From Cranoglanis bouderius (taxonomy: Eukaryota > Chordata > Actinopteri > Siluriformes > Cranoglanididae), in contig CM042540.1 of NCBI GenBank assembly GCA_023630585.1, forward strand, positions 11,184,074 to 11,248,073: a stretch of DNA of 64,000 nucleotides. Reading direction: 5' to 3'. The position numbers and the translations under genes were made by a program. Below the pieces are notes generated by a model. It saw only the letters and a program-made list of their open reading frames with translations, was not told where the DNA came from and did not search any database. Below, piece after piece: positions 25,261 to 36,445 of the stretch. Within the stretch, counting starts at the first letter, position 1, and each line of letters starts with the position of its first letter.

Positions 25261-27110
25261 TCACCCAATTTGACACAATATTTCTGGTAGTTAGAAAACT
25301 ATGTTATTGAAGTTAGAGCTAAAATAATGACATCAAATGACTACTTGTTCCTTTTTATTCTTTGTGATTATTCTGAATATTTCCAACTCATTTCTTTGCC
25401 TTTCCAAGTATTATCGAAAAATTTCCTGTGCCTGCTCATCTTCAACATAATTTCTCAGAACTAATTAAAGCACCAACTGTGGAAATGAGTGTAGCACACT
25501 GATTCCTATAGCCACTCCAGATTTTTGTTAATAAATATGTCTTAATATTGGCATTTCTTAATATTGGCATTTCTGAGAATATGACAGCTGGGCAGCAACC
25601 GACTCAATTTACCGGTTTGTCAGTTGAAAGTACATGTCTGAGTTTAGTTCAATTATAAAAGCTTAAAACTTACAGTTTATTTGCCTCAACCTCTATTCCT
25701 TTGTTCATGCAATGGATTATGGGAGTTTCATTCTCATCAAAAAGTCACAGACCGATATTTGGGTACAGTCAATAATACTTTGGGTTACTGTTCTCAAAAC
25801 TCGCTTTTATTGACACTGAACTCAAGCAGTAGAAGACAACTTCAAGCAAGTAGAGGAAAAGACTCTATATTCATTTATTTATGATATGGGATAATATAAA
25901 ACACCTCCAAGATATTGCTTCCTATAGCAAAGAGCTGAAGCTGGCTAAATCTGTTTCGAAATCAATTTCATGCCTGTATTTCAGCTATGATTTATCTCCA
26001 ATCTCTCAAAGCTTTCTGTAATGTTTATAGGTGCAGATAGAGAGAGGAAAGGGAAAGCTTTTGAAAAAGCACAAAAGAATGGCCCTCTGCCATCAGCCTT
26101 TTCCCCCTAGCATTTGTGGCTATGTTTTTTTTTTTTCTTTTTCATCGAGCATGTTCATGGTTAGCTGCTTGACACACTGAGGAGGGCACTAGAAATTCAC
26201 CATGGCAACCATGCCACCGCAGCAACTGGAGCGTCGCGCCATTCAGTCGATTTTCAGCACGGCTCAGAGCGCACTGCAGATTTGTCTACTGCAGATCGAG
26301 CTTTAAACACACACACACACATTCATCTGTGCATTATTTAATGCTTTATGAATAATGTATTAAAAATGTTCACTCCATTGTGTGTGTATACCGACAGGTG
26401 TGTGTAAAGCCTGCATGACTATCTCTCAGACATTGATGTGCGTCAGTGAGTATGTGTTTGTGCATCGGTGGGCATGTGTGCTTGCATGTATGTATGTGTG
26501 TGTTTTGTTGAAGTAGCTTCACTGCACATGAGAGCAAAATGGGCTGGATATCTGCTAAATCACTGAAATTTGTAATCAACACCAAATCTGGAGGTAAAAT
26601 TTTAAATAAAGAAAGAAATAATAATAATCCCAGATCAGCCCACTACATGCACCATGGTTAAGTCTCACCTTTCTTTTCACCATGAAGAGTAAAACACACA
26701 TTAAAAAAGACATTTTCAGTGAATGTTCCTGTAAATGAAAGTCAGCCAAAAGCATAGACAAATAGCCTCACCTTCATTCCCTAATAGCAACCATTTTTGA
26801 TAACAGGAAATCAATTTAGGGCTCATTGTCCATTAGTAAGTTGGCACAGTGCTTTATGGGTAAAATGTTAGTCTACACTCCCTAAAATGTTTTTAACACC
26901 AGCCATGGTGAGGTGCAGTGCCATCTGCTGGCATGTTTTATAACGCATCATCCTCTGAACAAAATGACTACTTTACATGAATGTTTTTGTTTGTTTGTTT
27001 GTTTGTTTTTAGTTTAGTTTATTATGTGGCATTCTTTTTCCTTTTTTTTTGAGCGTTCTGATATTTTTTTGCATTTATTTTTGCATATTATATGCCATGT
27101 ATACAATATT
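25261..27110. other. Intergenic, no gene seen
   Basis: It contains a short GTTT run (about 26985-27008) and poly-T runs. A repeat-free, more GC-rich patch at about 26080-26300 may be regulatory. No coding exon is recognised. Confidence 0.5.
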
Positions 27111-27129
27111 ATAATTAATATAATTGCTG

Positions 27130-27362
27130 TTGTTCTTTCGTCTGCTCCCATTAGGGGTCGCCACAGCAAATCGCCTTCCATTGTCCGCATATTGATTTGG
27201 CACAAGTTTTATGCCGATGCCCTTCCTGATGCTACCCTCCCCATTTATCCAGGCACTAACTTGTGCACCCCCAGTGGCTGGGGTTAGCACCCAGTGTTGG
27301 GCTCAAACCCATGATCCTGAGATAGAGTTTCCATGCTCTACCAACTGAGCTACCCGGAGGAT
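27130..27362 (-). mobile_element. tRNA-Lys-like SINE fragment
   Basis: Read on the minus strand it begins CTCCGGGTAGCTCAGTTGG and then GTAGAGCATGG, an intact A-box (TAGCTCAGTTGG), followed by a B-box-like GGGTTTGAGCCC, so the head is tRNA-derived. The body (a GGAAGGGCATCGGCATAAAA block and a TTTGCTGTGGCGACCCCTAA block) is a common fish-genome repeat. It is a different family from the SINE with the GGATGGATGG tail. No clear target duplication was found. Confidence 0.78.
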
Positions 27363-30030
27363 TATACAGTAATTACAAACTTGTTACAAACTGCTAAGCA
27401 GCAAATGAATGGACAGTACAGAAGCACACTCACACAGTATCACAGAGTTTCTTTTGCACAGGGTCACAAATTCTTCTGCCACAATTAATCTGTCAGTGAG
27501 AGACAAGTTAATGACAAGCTGCTAGCTCACTGTGTCCATGCTGATCGCATCAACACAGAGCTGCAGGATCGGCTGTAAAAAAAAATCAAATAAATAAATA
27601 AATATAAAAAAATACAGCCCTGTCTTCAGGCCTTTCCTGTTTCTGTCAGCGTTTGTGAGATGTTATGAGGTTTTGTTAGATAAATGGGCTCATAAAACCT
27701 GCATAAGTATAAGACACTGCATTACCTGGAAATTATGCTTCACAACAGTGTTAGAAATGATGTAAACACCTATCACTTTAGTACAGAGGTGTCAAATGCC
27801 TTCATGAAGCAGATAAACATACAGAAACACTACACTGATGACACTGTTGTATACTCATGATTTAGAACACAGATTTGTTATTCAGTGCTTAAACATACAT
27901 TATGACTCTCATTATGAAGATTCAATAAGATCTCCCACATTTATTGTATAGTGTTTACCGAGCAGCTTCTGATGTACAATGCACAACATACTGTATGTAT
28001 ATGGGCATTTTGAAAGCTCAGCTGGTGTTAAAGCATGTGATGAGATAAGCAAAATTATATTGCTTTGGGATCACATGATGCCACCTGGTCACTTCTCCTG
28101 AGTGTGTCTCCATGTCCAGCACATGTCCAAGGCTGAGCATCAGACAGATTTGATGCCGAAGCTTAAAAAGCAAAGCTGTTCTCTTGTATATGCAGAAGAA
28201 CAAATGCTAAAGTTGTTTCATGTTCTTGTAACATTCGGTAAACCAGCATACTTACAGATTTATAACTCAACCATATTTATTTTAGGAGTGCTCCCTGGAA
28301 ACTTTAGCTTGTATGAGACTAGATCAGGTTCAGTACACACTCGAGAAGTGTGGATTGAATTCTAACACAAAAAAATGGATTTAAGAGCTTTAATGGATAC
28401 CAACAAAATAACTCAGAACTGTGATGAACCCACACCAATACAGTTAGCAGAGTACTAATCATGAATACAGTCAATACAGGAACAGTACCACAACTACACC
28501 ACTATTTTTCCTGGCCATTTCAAAATTTAAAACTCACAAAGCCAAGATGTTGTCTCTCTCTCTGTCTCTGAAATGACACTGACTCACTAATGTGTCTTAA
28601 TGCTCTTAAATGAAGTAAATAATACCCTTAACACAACAACATCAGTAGCAAGACAAGCACTTGGTTTAGCTTGGTGCTGGCCAGAAATGTTTACTTAAAA
28701 TATTGTGCTTGTAAAATATACCTATGCTGACCTTAGCTGTCACTCATGGACATGGCCTTGCATCAGGTCATGGCCTTTGTATCGCTACCATGTGTGTGGT
28801 TGATGAGAAAGAACAGGATGTGTGACAGTTGGACCTGAAAGGGCAGCAAGTTCAGGTGTTCATAAAGAATTTTAACACCATGTGTGTGCACAAATAACAT
28901 TCAGAAGGTGCAATGTCAGGATAACAATCATGAGAAAAAAAAAGTAATAATTATTTAAGAATCAATAACATTACAATATCATTTCTTCTTTTATCCAAAT
29001 AAGATGTTTTGAAGACCTGTCACTATGGACAGTATACACTTGTAAAGGCCCGGTCAGTAAAAGTTCACAAACAAATTTACACATACTGTAAGTTTTTGTG
29101 CAGTTGAATATAATCAGTGATTCGTGACACGGATCTCTGATGTGAATATATACTTTGAGTGAAACATTGTGTTTGGTGGAATTAGACATGGAAATTTGCA
29201 CTGTTAATTTGCAGTATCACAGCTGCTTTGGTTGTGTTGACCTCTGATGGTGTGGTGCTTTGTACTGCAAGATAATAGAACCAAAACCGAGCAAGCATTC
29301 GTTTTAGTAGTCTGAGATTTAATATTATTGTTCCCAACCTGACTATAAAATATTCCATTACAAAGAAGGTGAATGGTCTACCGTCAAATGGGGGCTGATA
29401 TACTGTAGACGGAATAACTAACTTTTTATTTTATTTTATTTTTTTTCGTGTTTTTTCTATCTCTTGTTATGTTGGCTACACTGCCAGTCAAAACTTTCAG
29501 TTAACTTTCAGTTTTTTTTGTACATTTTATTACAGTTTACTTGATTTTTGTATTTAAGGTCTTGTGTGCTACAAGAGTAGTGGTGTGTAATTATAGACAC
29601 CAGGTAGACTTTTCCAGTCTTTTTCCAATAATTTAAAAATTCACAAAGATTCCTTACTTTCTTTATATATATTATACTTTATACATATTAGATTTTCAAA
29701 TTCTTTATTTTCCTCAGCTCATTTCTTAAGCAAAAATGTTAATATAGGATGTTCAAAATCGTGACTGGCATTGTAGCTTGCTAGCAACCAACTCAAAAAA
29801 GGTTACATTTTTCTCACAGCTAAAATTGCTATGTAGCAGCTACATTGATAAGTTCACTAAAATGGATAACTTATTTTGTTTGCTAATATTTGTGTTTATA
29901 ATACATTTTTTATCAGAAACTGTGAGTTTCTAGTGTGACTGCAGCTTGATTATTCAGTACGTTTTTGGACTTCAAGAAGCCAGGTCAATCAAGTCTAGTT
30001 GTACTGGACAGCATTTTGTTATTAAAGGCA
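27363..30030. other. Intergenic, no feature seen
   Basis: AT-rich DNA. Poly-T and AAATA runs occur at about 27590 and 29420. I recognise no gene, structured RNA or mobile element. Confidence 0.55.
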
Positions 30031-30031
30031 G

Positions 30032-30215
30032 CAGCTGGCATCGATATCTCATCAGCTAAGGCTCTGGGCTACTCATTGGATGGTTGTAAATTCAAATCCA
30101 AGCACTGCCAAGCTTCCAATGTTGGACCCCTGAGCAACATTTTTAACTGTCTTTGCTCCAGAGGTGCTGTACAATGGCTGACTCTATGCTCTATGATCAT
30201 ACCACTGGGCCATTC
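30032..30215 (+). repeat. SINE-like dispersed repeat
   Basis: It contains the blocks CAGCAGCTGGCATCGAT, TTCAAATCCAAGCACTGCC, AAGCTTCCAATGTTGGACCC, CTGAGCAAC and CTTTGCTCCAGAGGTGCTGT. I recall these as a widespread fish SINE-like unit whose usual form reads CAAGCTGCCACTGTTGGGCCC. The copy is diverged and its family name is not known to me. Confidence 0.6.
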
Positions 30216-30959
30216 AAATCTGATCGTATTGACCTAGGCCCTCTAAATTGTCTGAGAAGTTTCGAGTACTGCCCACTTTCTAGACTAAGTCTCCTTTTCC
30301 ATTAGAGACTGCAGCAGGAATGTAGCATTATGACGCGCACTCGTTTTTCATAGGCCCCGTAAATAACTACAGGAATGGCTGACACCTGACTAGAGTGTGC
30401 GAGCTGCCATCTGTCAGGATGATCTGTGACTCTGACCCCCCACCCCCCATCTCTGTCTCTGGTGAACGTCACATTGCAGGCCTGAGGAGAAAGCAAATAT
30501 GGACTATTGTTCTAAAGTAATATCTGAATGTTCTTACAATTCATGCAGACTTTTGCCTCAGAATTCCTACTCTAAAATCCTGAGTGGAGAGTAAGTGAAA
30601 GAATTCCTGTCCAAGTGCTGTAGTAATTGGGTGTAACTGATTATGTTAAATTGTTTTTACACCACTAAATTTAACACACTTAGTCATGTCTAACACACTT
30701 TTCTGTGCAGTTTACATCTTAATTTAGGTGTGATTTTTTTTCACACTACACTTTCACACTACACTTGTATTAAAGTTAAGGGAATCACAGCAAATTCCAT
30801 AGAGCTCCTTATAAATAATAGGTGCATTATGCAAATTAGTCAAATCATTTGTTACAGTGTAGCTTAAAATATTGTAGCATGTACGCAATGCAGAAAAATG
30901 AATAATTACATTACAGTTGTAATGCCTAAAAATATGAAAAAATATTAAATGCATTTAAT

Positions 30960-31108
30960 AGGCAATTTCCGGGCTGTTTGAACGTGCTCTCGTCTGATTG
31001 ATGCAGAGCGATGTCAGTCATTGACATTTCCCCCGCCCACAGCACCTGCGCGCGCCGTTAAAGTAGCGGTAGTAGCAGTCTGATCGTTTAGAGGGCTTAG
31101 GAGACCTG
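30960..31108 (+). promoter_or_regulatory. palmd: Candidate palmd promoter and non-coding first exon
   Basis: A small GC- and CpG-rich patch in AT-rich surroundings carries a GC box (CCCCCGCCC), an E-box (CACCTG) and the run GCGCGCGCC-like at about 31045-31055. It is followed by sequence ending in a strong donor, CTG|GTAAGT at 31109. The first coding exon at 36442 begins four bases before its ATG, which requires an upstream untranslated exon, and this is the best candidate. It is an inference without transcript data. Confidence 0.55.
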
Positions 31109-31307
31109 GTAAGTGTATGTTCTTTTTCTGTTACAGAGTTAAACTTCTTGTGCTACAAGTTTACTTTATTACTTTATTATTGTTGGATTAAGTCAGACTG
31201 GAGACTACTCAAATATAGTTGGGCATTAATAACTACATTGTTAAATATTTTTATAACATTATATTAGTAGTTAACTTAACACTTAAAATTAATTAAACTG
31301 TGTAAGA

Positions 31308-31725
31308 ATTAATTATGTGCATGCATATTAACTATGAATCCAGCTCCTTTTTTACATTAAAGTACCACAAATTATCATTTCTGTATGAAAATTATACCAA
31401 AACCGAATCACTCCTACTGAATCGAATCAAATCATGCTTTATTGGCCTTATAGATTATACAAGGAATTTGACTTGGTTATTGAGTTATTTTTGTGGTTAT
31501 AGACATTACACATTATAAGATAACACTAGGTAAGACTTAAGCGTGTGCATGCTTATGGATTCGTTTCTTCATTTACTTTAAAGTACCACACATTATAATT
31601 TCTGTATGTTATGAAAATTATACCAAAATGAGTCACGGAATCGAACTGAATCAAATCATTCTTTGTTAAGCAGGTGCACTAGAGTTTACGAGGAATTTGA
31701 TTCGTTTATTGAGACCTTATTGTGA
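31308..31725 (+). repeat. Diverged tandem duplication in palmd intron 1
   Basis: Two related blocks of about 180 bp (roughly 31308-31490 and 31544-31725) share GTGCATGC, TTAAAGTACCACA, ATTTCTGTATG, AAATTATACCAAAA, GAATCAAATCAT and GAGGAATTTGA in the same order. The spacing is about 235 bp. Part of it resembles a fish repeat whose usual form ends in a CAAGGAATTTGACTTGG block. Confidence 0.75.
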
Positions 31726-32804
31726 CATTAAACATTACAGTAAGTTAACAAAGACATGGATGTAGACATAACATGTTTGCTATGAATAGAGGTGGATAGT
31801 CTATCACATGCAAGAATATTTCAGAAATGAGAATATTGTAGAGATAAATATCATTACACACAAAATGTTATTGCCTCTTGAACACAGAACACAATGCCAT
31901 CAGTGTCATCATGTTCATGAGGCAATTAAGTGTTTATAAGTCTGACTGCATGTGGAAAGAAGTTTTTCTTGTGTCTGATGGTTTTGGCACACATTCTTCT
32001 GAAGCTCCTGCTGGAGAGAAGGAGTTCAAATATGTGGTGGCCTCAGAGATTTTTTTTTTTTTCCTGCTTGTTTAACTGCTGGGTGTTAACTAATCTGTTA
32101 ATGCTACAAAGTGTGCATAGCAAGTTCCTGGAAGCTGTCCTGATGGATTGAATGACACGCATGTGATGATGTGAGAGTGGTTCTCACTCAGGTTTTAAAC
32201 TGTTTAAGTGTGTAATGAATCACGAACCAATGCACAACACACTATGACATATTATCTGCTTGGTGTCCTCAAAAGTATGAGGCTAAAGTTGTGCAAACCA
32301 TTTAAATGGATCTCAGACTTTTTTTTTTTAAATACCTTTAATATCTGTCTTACATTCAAATGTTTTTGCTGTTAGTATTTGAAGCATTATATAAGCAGTT
32401 ACAGCAAATAAATCTACGTAGAAATCCCTCCTGTTTGTTGTGTTACTGTTTTTATTGCACCAGTTTGCATAATTAAACTGCATGACTGACACTTTTAATT
32501 ATGTGAGAGCAATTGTCTTGTATCTGCTAAAACACTGGCAGTAATTTTCGTAGTTTATAATAATGCCTATGTGTATTACAATAGTTGTGTGTTTGTGCAG
32601 TTGTTATATTGCAGCAGATGCCACAGGAGATTTGGTGCTTAAGTCACTGTTGATCAGATTAGTGCAGATTAGAGGAAACTTCCTCCCTGCAGCAACTGAC
32701 TGAGGAAACTGGACTGGACGTGTAGAGCCACAATGCGTGCCTTACTGGTATCAGTCCATATGTCATAATCTCCATGCGAGGCTACAACTCACAGTAATGA
32801 ATGT

Positions 32805-32860
32805 TTAAGGGCAGTTCCTTAAGGGCAGTTCCTTAACGGCAGTTCTTTAAGGGTAGTTCA
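32805..32860 (+). repeat. 14-bp tandem repeat, four units
   Basis: Four consecutive units of TTAAGGGCAGTTCC-type sequence start at 32805, 32819, 32833 and 32847. The last two each carry two substitutions. Confidence 0.93.
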
Positions 32861-32875
32861 AAGCAGTGGAGGCAT

Positions 32876-33100
32876 TATGCTTTTGGGTTGTCCATCCATC
32901 TGTCTGTCCATCTGAGATTCTCATTAGCGCAATATCTCAAGGACAAGTGGTTCAATGTTTGTAAGATTTATATGGAATTATCATTGTAACCAGCAGCCGA
33001 ACAGATTAGATTTTGAAATTGATCCAAATAGGGTCAAGGTCACAGCAAGGTCAAATGTCTGAAATAGTTGTTCTTCAATAGCTTCCTTCCTATTTGAAGT
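32876..33100 (+). repeat. Dispersed teleost repeat
   Basis: Blocks GGAGGCATTATGCTTTTGGG, GTCCATCCATCTGTCTGTCC, CGCAATATCTCAAGGACAAG and AGGTCACAGCAAGGTCAAA are familiar from a widespread fish repeat. I do not know its class. The stretch 33130-33500 after it is not recognised. Confidence 0.55.
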
Positions 33101-33796
33101 ATATTTTAAGGGAATTTCAGGCATACAAATTAGTAGCAGGAAGGGAGAAACTTGGTGGTGGAGGCATCCCCGTCGATGCCACTGGCACTGAGTTCTACTT
33201 GTTCATTTTGTGCAGGAATTGAAAAGTCGTGTTGATGATGTCGCCTGTCGTCCGTCATCAGAAATGTATGAGTCAGTGTCACAATGGGGTAGGGTGGGTC
33301 TGTAGCTCCGGGTGGCCTCCTATCTATTCCTAGACTCTGCTTTGGGCCTCTGGGAATGCAGGAGACAGGAGCGGTTCGCATACTCATTCTCGTGGGTGTG
33401 CGTCTGTATAGGAGTGTGCCCTGCTGGAAAAACCTTGTGTTCAAGCAGCTGGGTCTGAACGGGACTTTCCATTTGCCTACTTTCCATACAGCTTCAAGCA
33501 TTCATGGACCTTTCAATCTTTTAGTGGAAGCTAAAAGTTGTCACACTAAATCCATTAAGCATTTGTATTGTTAATTTTTAAGCATTATTATTATGTTTAA
33601 TGATGGCTTAAAGAAATAAACCAGACTGCTTATGCTGACAGTTAAATAAATATAAAAATAGTTTACATAGGAAGAAGGAATCTGATTTACACTCAAATGT
33701 TTAATTATGGCTTAGTTGTTAGCATGCTTGTCTTGCACCTCCGGGGGTTGGGGGTTCGAATCCCGTCTTTGCCTTGTAGGCGTAGAGTTTGCATGT

Positions 33797-34246
33797 TGTA
33801 GTGAAAATTACCCGCATCTCTGCACCAAAATATGTAGTGGAAATTAGCTGTTTGGGTTAATTTGATATATTCTCCACCATTTTACGTAAGTAAAAATTAG
33901 TTGTTGAATTGAGCTATCTTTATTCTCCTCCAAAGATGTTGGAGAGATTAACAGATCAGCTCGAAAGGGGAAATTTGGCTAATTTAGTATTACTGATCAA
34001 CTATTCATCCAGCGATAAGTTGAAACTAGTGTATTCATTAATTATGCATTAGATATTACCTCCGTGGCCACCGGCAATAATATCCTAAACATAGTGAAAT
34101 ATTATTTAAAGAGCATGTAGCAGAATCGCAATTCAAGGCAATAGACACTTGTAAGCAATAAGAACACGTATATTTAAGAACAGACGAGACTTTATTGAAC
34201 TACTCTATGACACAGAAACTAATCTAATATATAAAACACACGCACA

Positions 34247-34298
<52 letters not shown>

Positions 34299-35525
34299 TA
34301 CATAAACGGGTGATGATGAAGAGTGAATGAAGTTCCGAGTCTCTAGCGTTGCATGTTATTTCACAGACCATGATCTGAATGAACCATCAACTTATTAAGT
34401 TATCTTCACTTCCTTTAGAAGGGCTCAACTTATTATAGACACCAGATTAGCTAGATTCTGGGGTATTGCACTTACCTTAGCTGTGTTGAAGGGATTTCCT
34501 CATTACGTCGTGGTGTCGTCAGCAGTCTGGTCGGTGAGAGGCGTCTCGGAAGACCAATCGGAATGCTGAGTGGAATGAAGGCGGGAGGCTTGAAAAGCAG
34601 GCGGCGGCTCTCGCTGGGTCCCCAGGCCGAGGTAAACGTGATCTGATCTCCCCGACGTTGATTGGCTCTGGAGACCCTCCGCCGACCCTTTCCTTTGAAG
34701 CGTGCCAAGAAGCAAGAGACACGAGAGAGAGCGAAGCAAGCGATGAGCCAAAAACTTGTGTTCTTAGGATTTTAACACTTCCTGGGCTAGTCCAGCCCAG
34801 AGTGCTTCCTCCAATCAATATTGTCTTTGGGCGGGGTGTTAGCCAGATTCTCCACCTATTATGCTAATCAGCCCCTTGTCCCTGCGGATGAGTGGTTCCA
34901 AACTCTTCAATGATGAGTGGATTATTAAACTTTGTCCTGAAACTTTGCATGTACATATCAGAACAATCTACACAAATTTCCTTACTCTTATGATTTAGGA
35001 AATCACTCAATGAACACATACATATGTTTGACATGTTTGACTATACTTAAAGTACATTGCTAATATTTAAAACACAATGATCCTCCTCGGGCTACTACAC
35101 TAATACATGATTAAATGGAATAATTAGTGGCAACTTAAAGGTGATACACATGAAGAAAATAGAACAACACATGGTAGGACATAGGTGATTGCAGTTGTTC
35201 AAAGATGTATTAATTCCCACAGTCGTTGCTCCTGGTAGGCGCCGATTGTCGAATGTGCGAGTCCTTGTGTGGAATTGTGGAATTGTGGAATGTGTAATCT
35301 TTGTGAGTGAGTGAAAAGGTCTCTCCTTTCTTCCAGAATTTATTGGCCTTATTGGTCTGGCCCAAAAGGCCTAAATCACTGCATTTGAGAGCAGTTTCTG
35401 TGGTCGAGAGGGTTCAGCCCTAGGTCAGGGAGGCCTTTAACGCTTGGCTGAGAAGGCCCATTGTTTTATTTCTTCTGGTTATAATTGTGTGAATTATATG
35501 ATGCTGCTTGTGCTGAGGCGTTACA
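33797..35525 (+). mobile_element. Candidate solo LTR inserted in a SINE
   Basis: The insert interrupting the SINE starts TGTAGTGAAAA and ends GGCGTTACA, the TG...CA ends expected of a retroviral or Gypsy-type LTR. It is flanked by ATGT (33793-33796) and GTGT (35526-35529), a 4-bp target duplication with one mismatch. There are no gag or pol-like frames, so a solo LTR or non-autonomous element is likely. Inside are an AC microsatellite (34248-34295), a CpG-rich part (34490-34700), a CCAAT and a GGGCGGGG box near 34810-34840. An unrelated insertion type with the same ends cannot be excluded. Confidence 0.6.
34248..34295. repeat. (AC)n microsatellite
   Basis: About 24 AC units inside the LTR-like insert. 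Confidence 0.95.
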
Positions 35526-36445
35526 GTGTTCTTCCCATGCTTCGGTTTCCTCCGGGTACTCTGGTTTCCTCACATAGTCCAAAGACATGCATTGTAGGTT
35601 GATTAGCATTTCCAATTTGTCCATAGTGTGTGAATGGGTGTGTGAATATGTGTATGATTGTGCCCTGTGATGGGTTGGCACTCCATCCAGGGTGTCCCCT
35701 GCCTTGTGCCCTGAGTTCCCTGGCATAGGCTCCAGGCTCCCCATGACCCTATGTAGGAAAACCGGTATGGAAAATGGATGAATGGATTTTTAATTAGTTT
35801 TGTAGATTTGAACTAATGATATGAAACTAATGGAACTTATCAAACTACAAACTTCTGCTCCATCACTGATTGACTGACGCCTATGATTGACCTCTATTAC
35901 CCGGAAGTTATACATACATACAGTCCTAACTAGTAGATTCATATCATTATCATTAGCTATTAACTTAAATTCATCAGAAACTGGAATTCCCGACTGTTCA
36001 TTATAAAATAACCCATGATTCAGGAATTACCCATGATTATGGGCCAGTTCCCTATACAATATCTGTAATGTATGAAAAACGCAGCTCTCCACTGGTCCGC
36101 AGCTCTGATTTAGAAGAGTGCTGAATGATGACTGCCTGTGATGACAAAATCCTGTCAGATTATTTTTGGTGTCCATGTGTGTGGGTCAGAGCCACCACTC
36201 ATGCTATTCCTGGCATCACAGTGAGGAAGAGAGAGGCATGAGTCTGCTGATTTCCTTAACAGATCTTCAGTTGATCCATATCGCTTTCAGTTCACAAAGT
36301 CTAATCCACATCCACTCAGCAGACCAGATCACCATTTATTAGTCCGACTTCAAACTGACAAAATATAATAGTATAAAGTTGTGACTGTGGTCGTAAATAT
36401 ATCTGGATCTGATAAATTTGTTTTCTTTTTTTTCTCTCTAGAGTC

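Larger units (their letters stand above)
33700..35796 (+). mobile_element. tRNA-derived SINE split by a 1.7-kb insertion
   Basis: The SINE head lies at 33708-33796: A-box-like TGGCTTAGTTG and a perfect B-box GGTTCGAATCC. The remainder lies at 35530-35788, from TCTTCCCATGC through the CTCCGGGTACTCTGG block to the GGATGAATGG tail. Joining the two gives the order seen in the other copies without loss. Eight-base repeats TTTAATTA at 33700-33707 and 35789-35796 are its target duplication, which shows the two halves are one insertion. Confidence 0.87.
31109..36441 (+). other. palmd: palmd intron 1 (candidate)
   Basis: This 5.3-kb span between the putative non-coding exon and the first coding exon holds the duplication at 31308-31725, a repeat fragment at 31880-32150, short tandem repeats at 32805, a dispersed repeat at 32876-33100 and a SINE split by an LTR-like insert (33700-35796). 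No coding exon is seen. Confidence 0.55.

Noticed and set aside
27300..27362. Possible functional tRNA-Lys gene
   Set aside because: The tRNA-like head is degenerate, lacks a closing acceptor stem and is fused to a repeat body, so it is a SINE head.
33130..33501. 123-codon open frame on the minus strand
   Set aside because: No domain, splice signals or similarity that I can recognise; it lies in a repeat-rich palmd intron.
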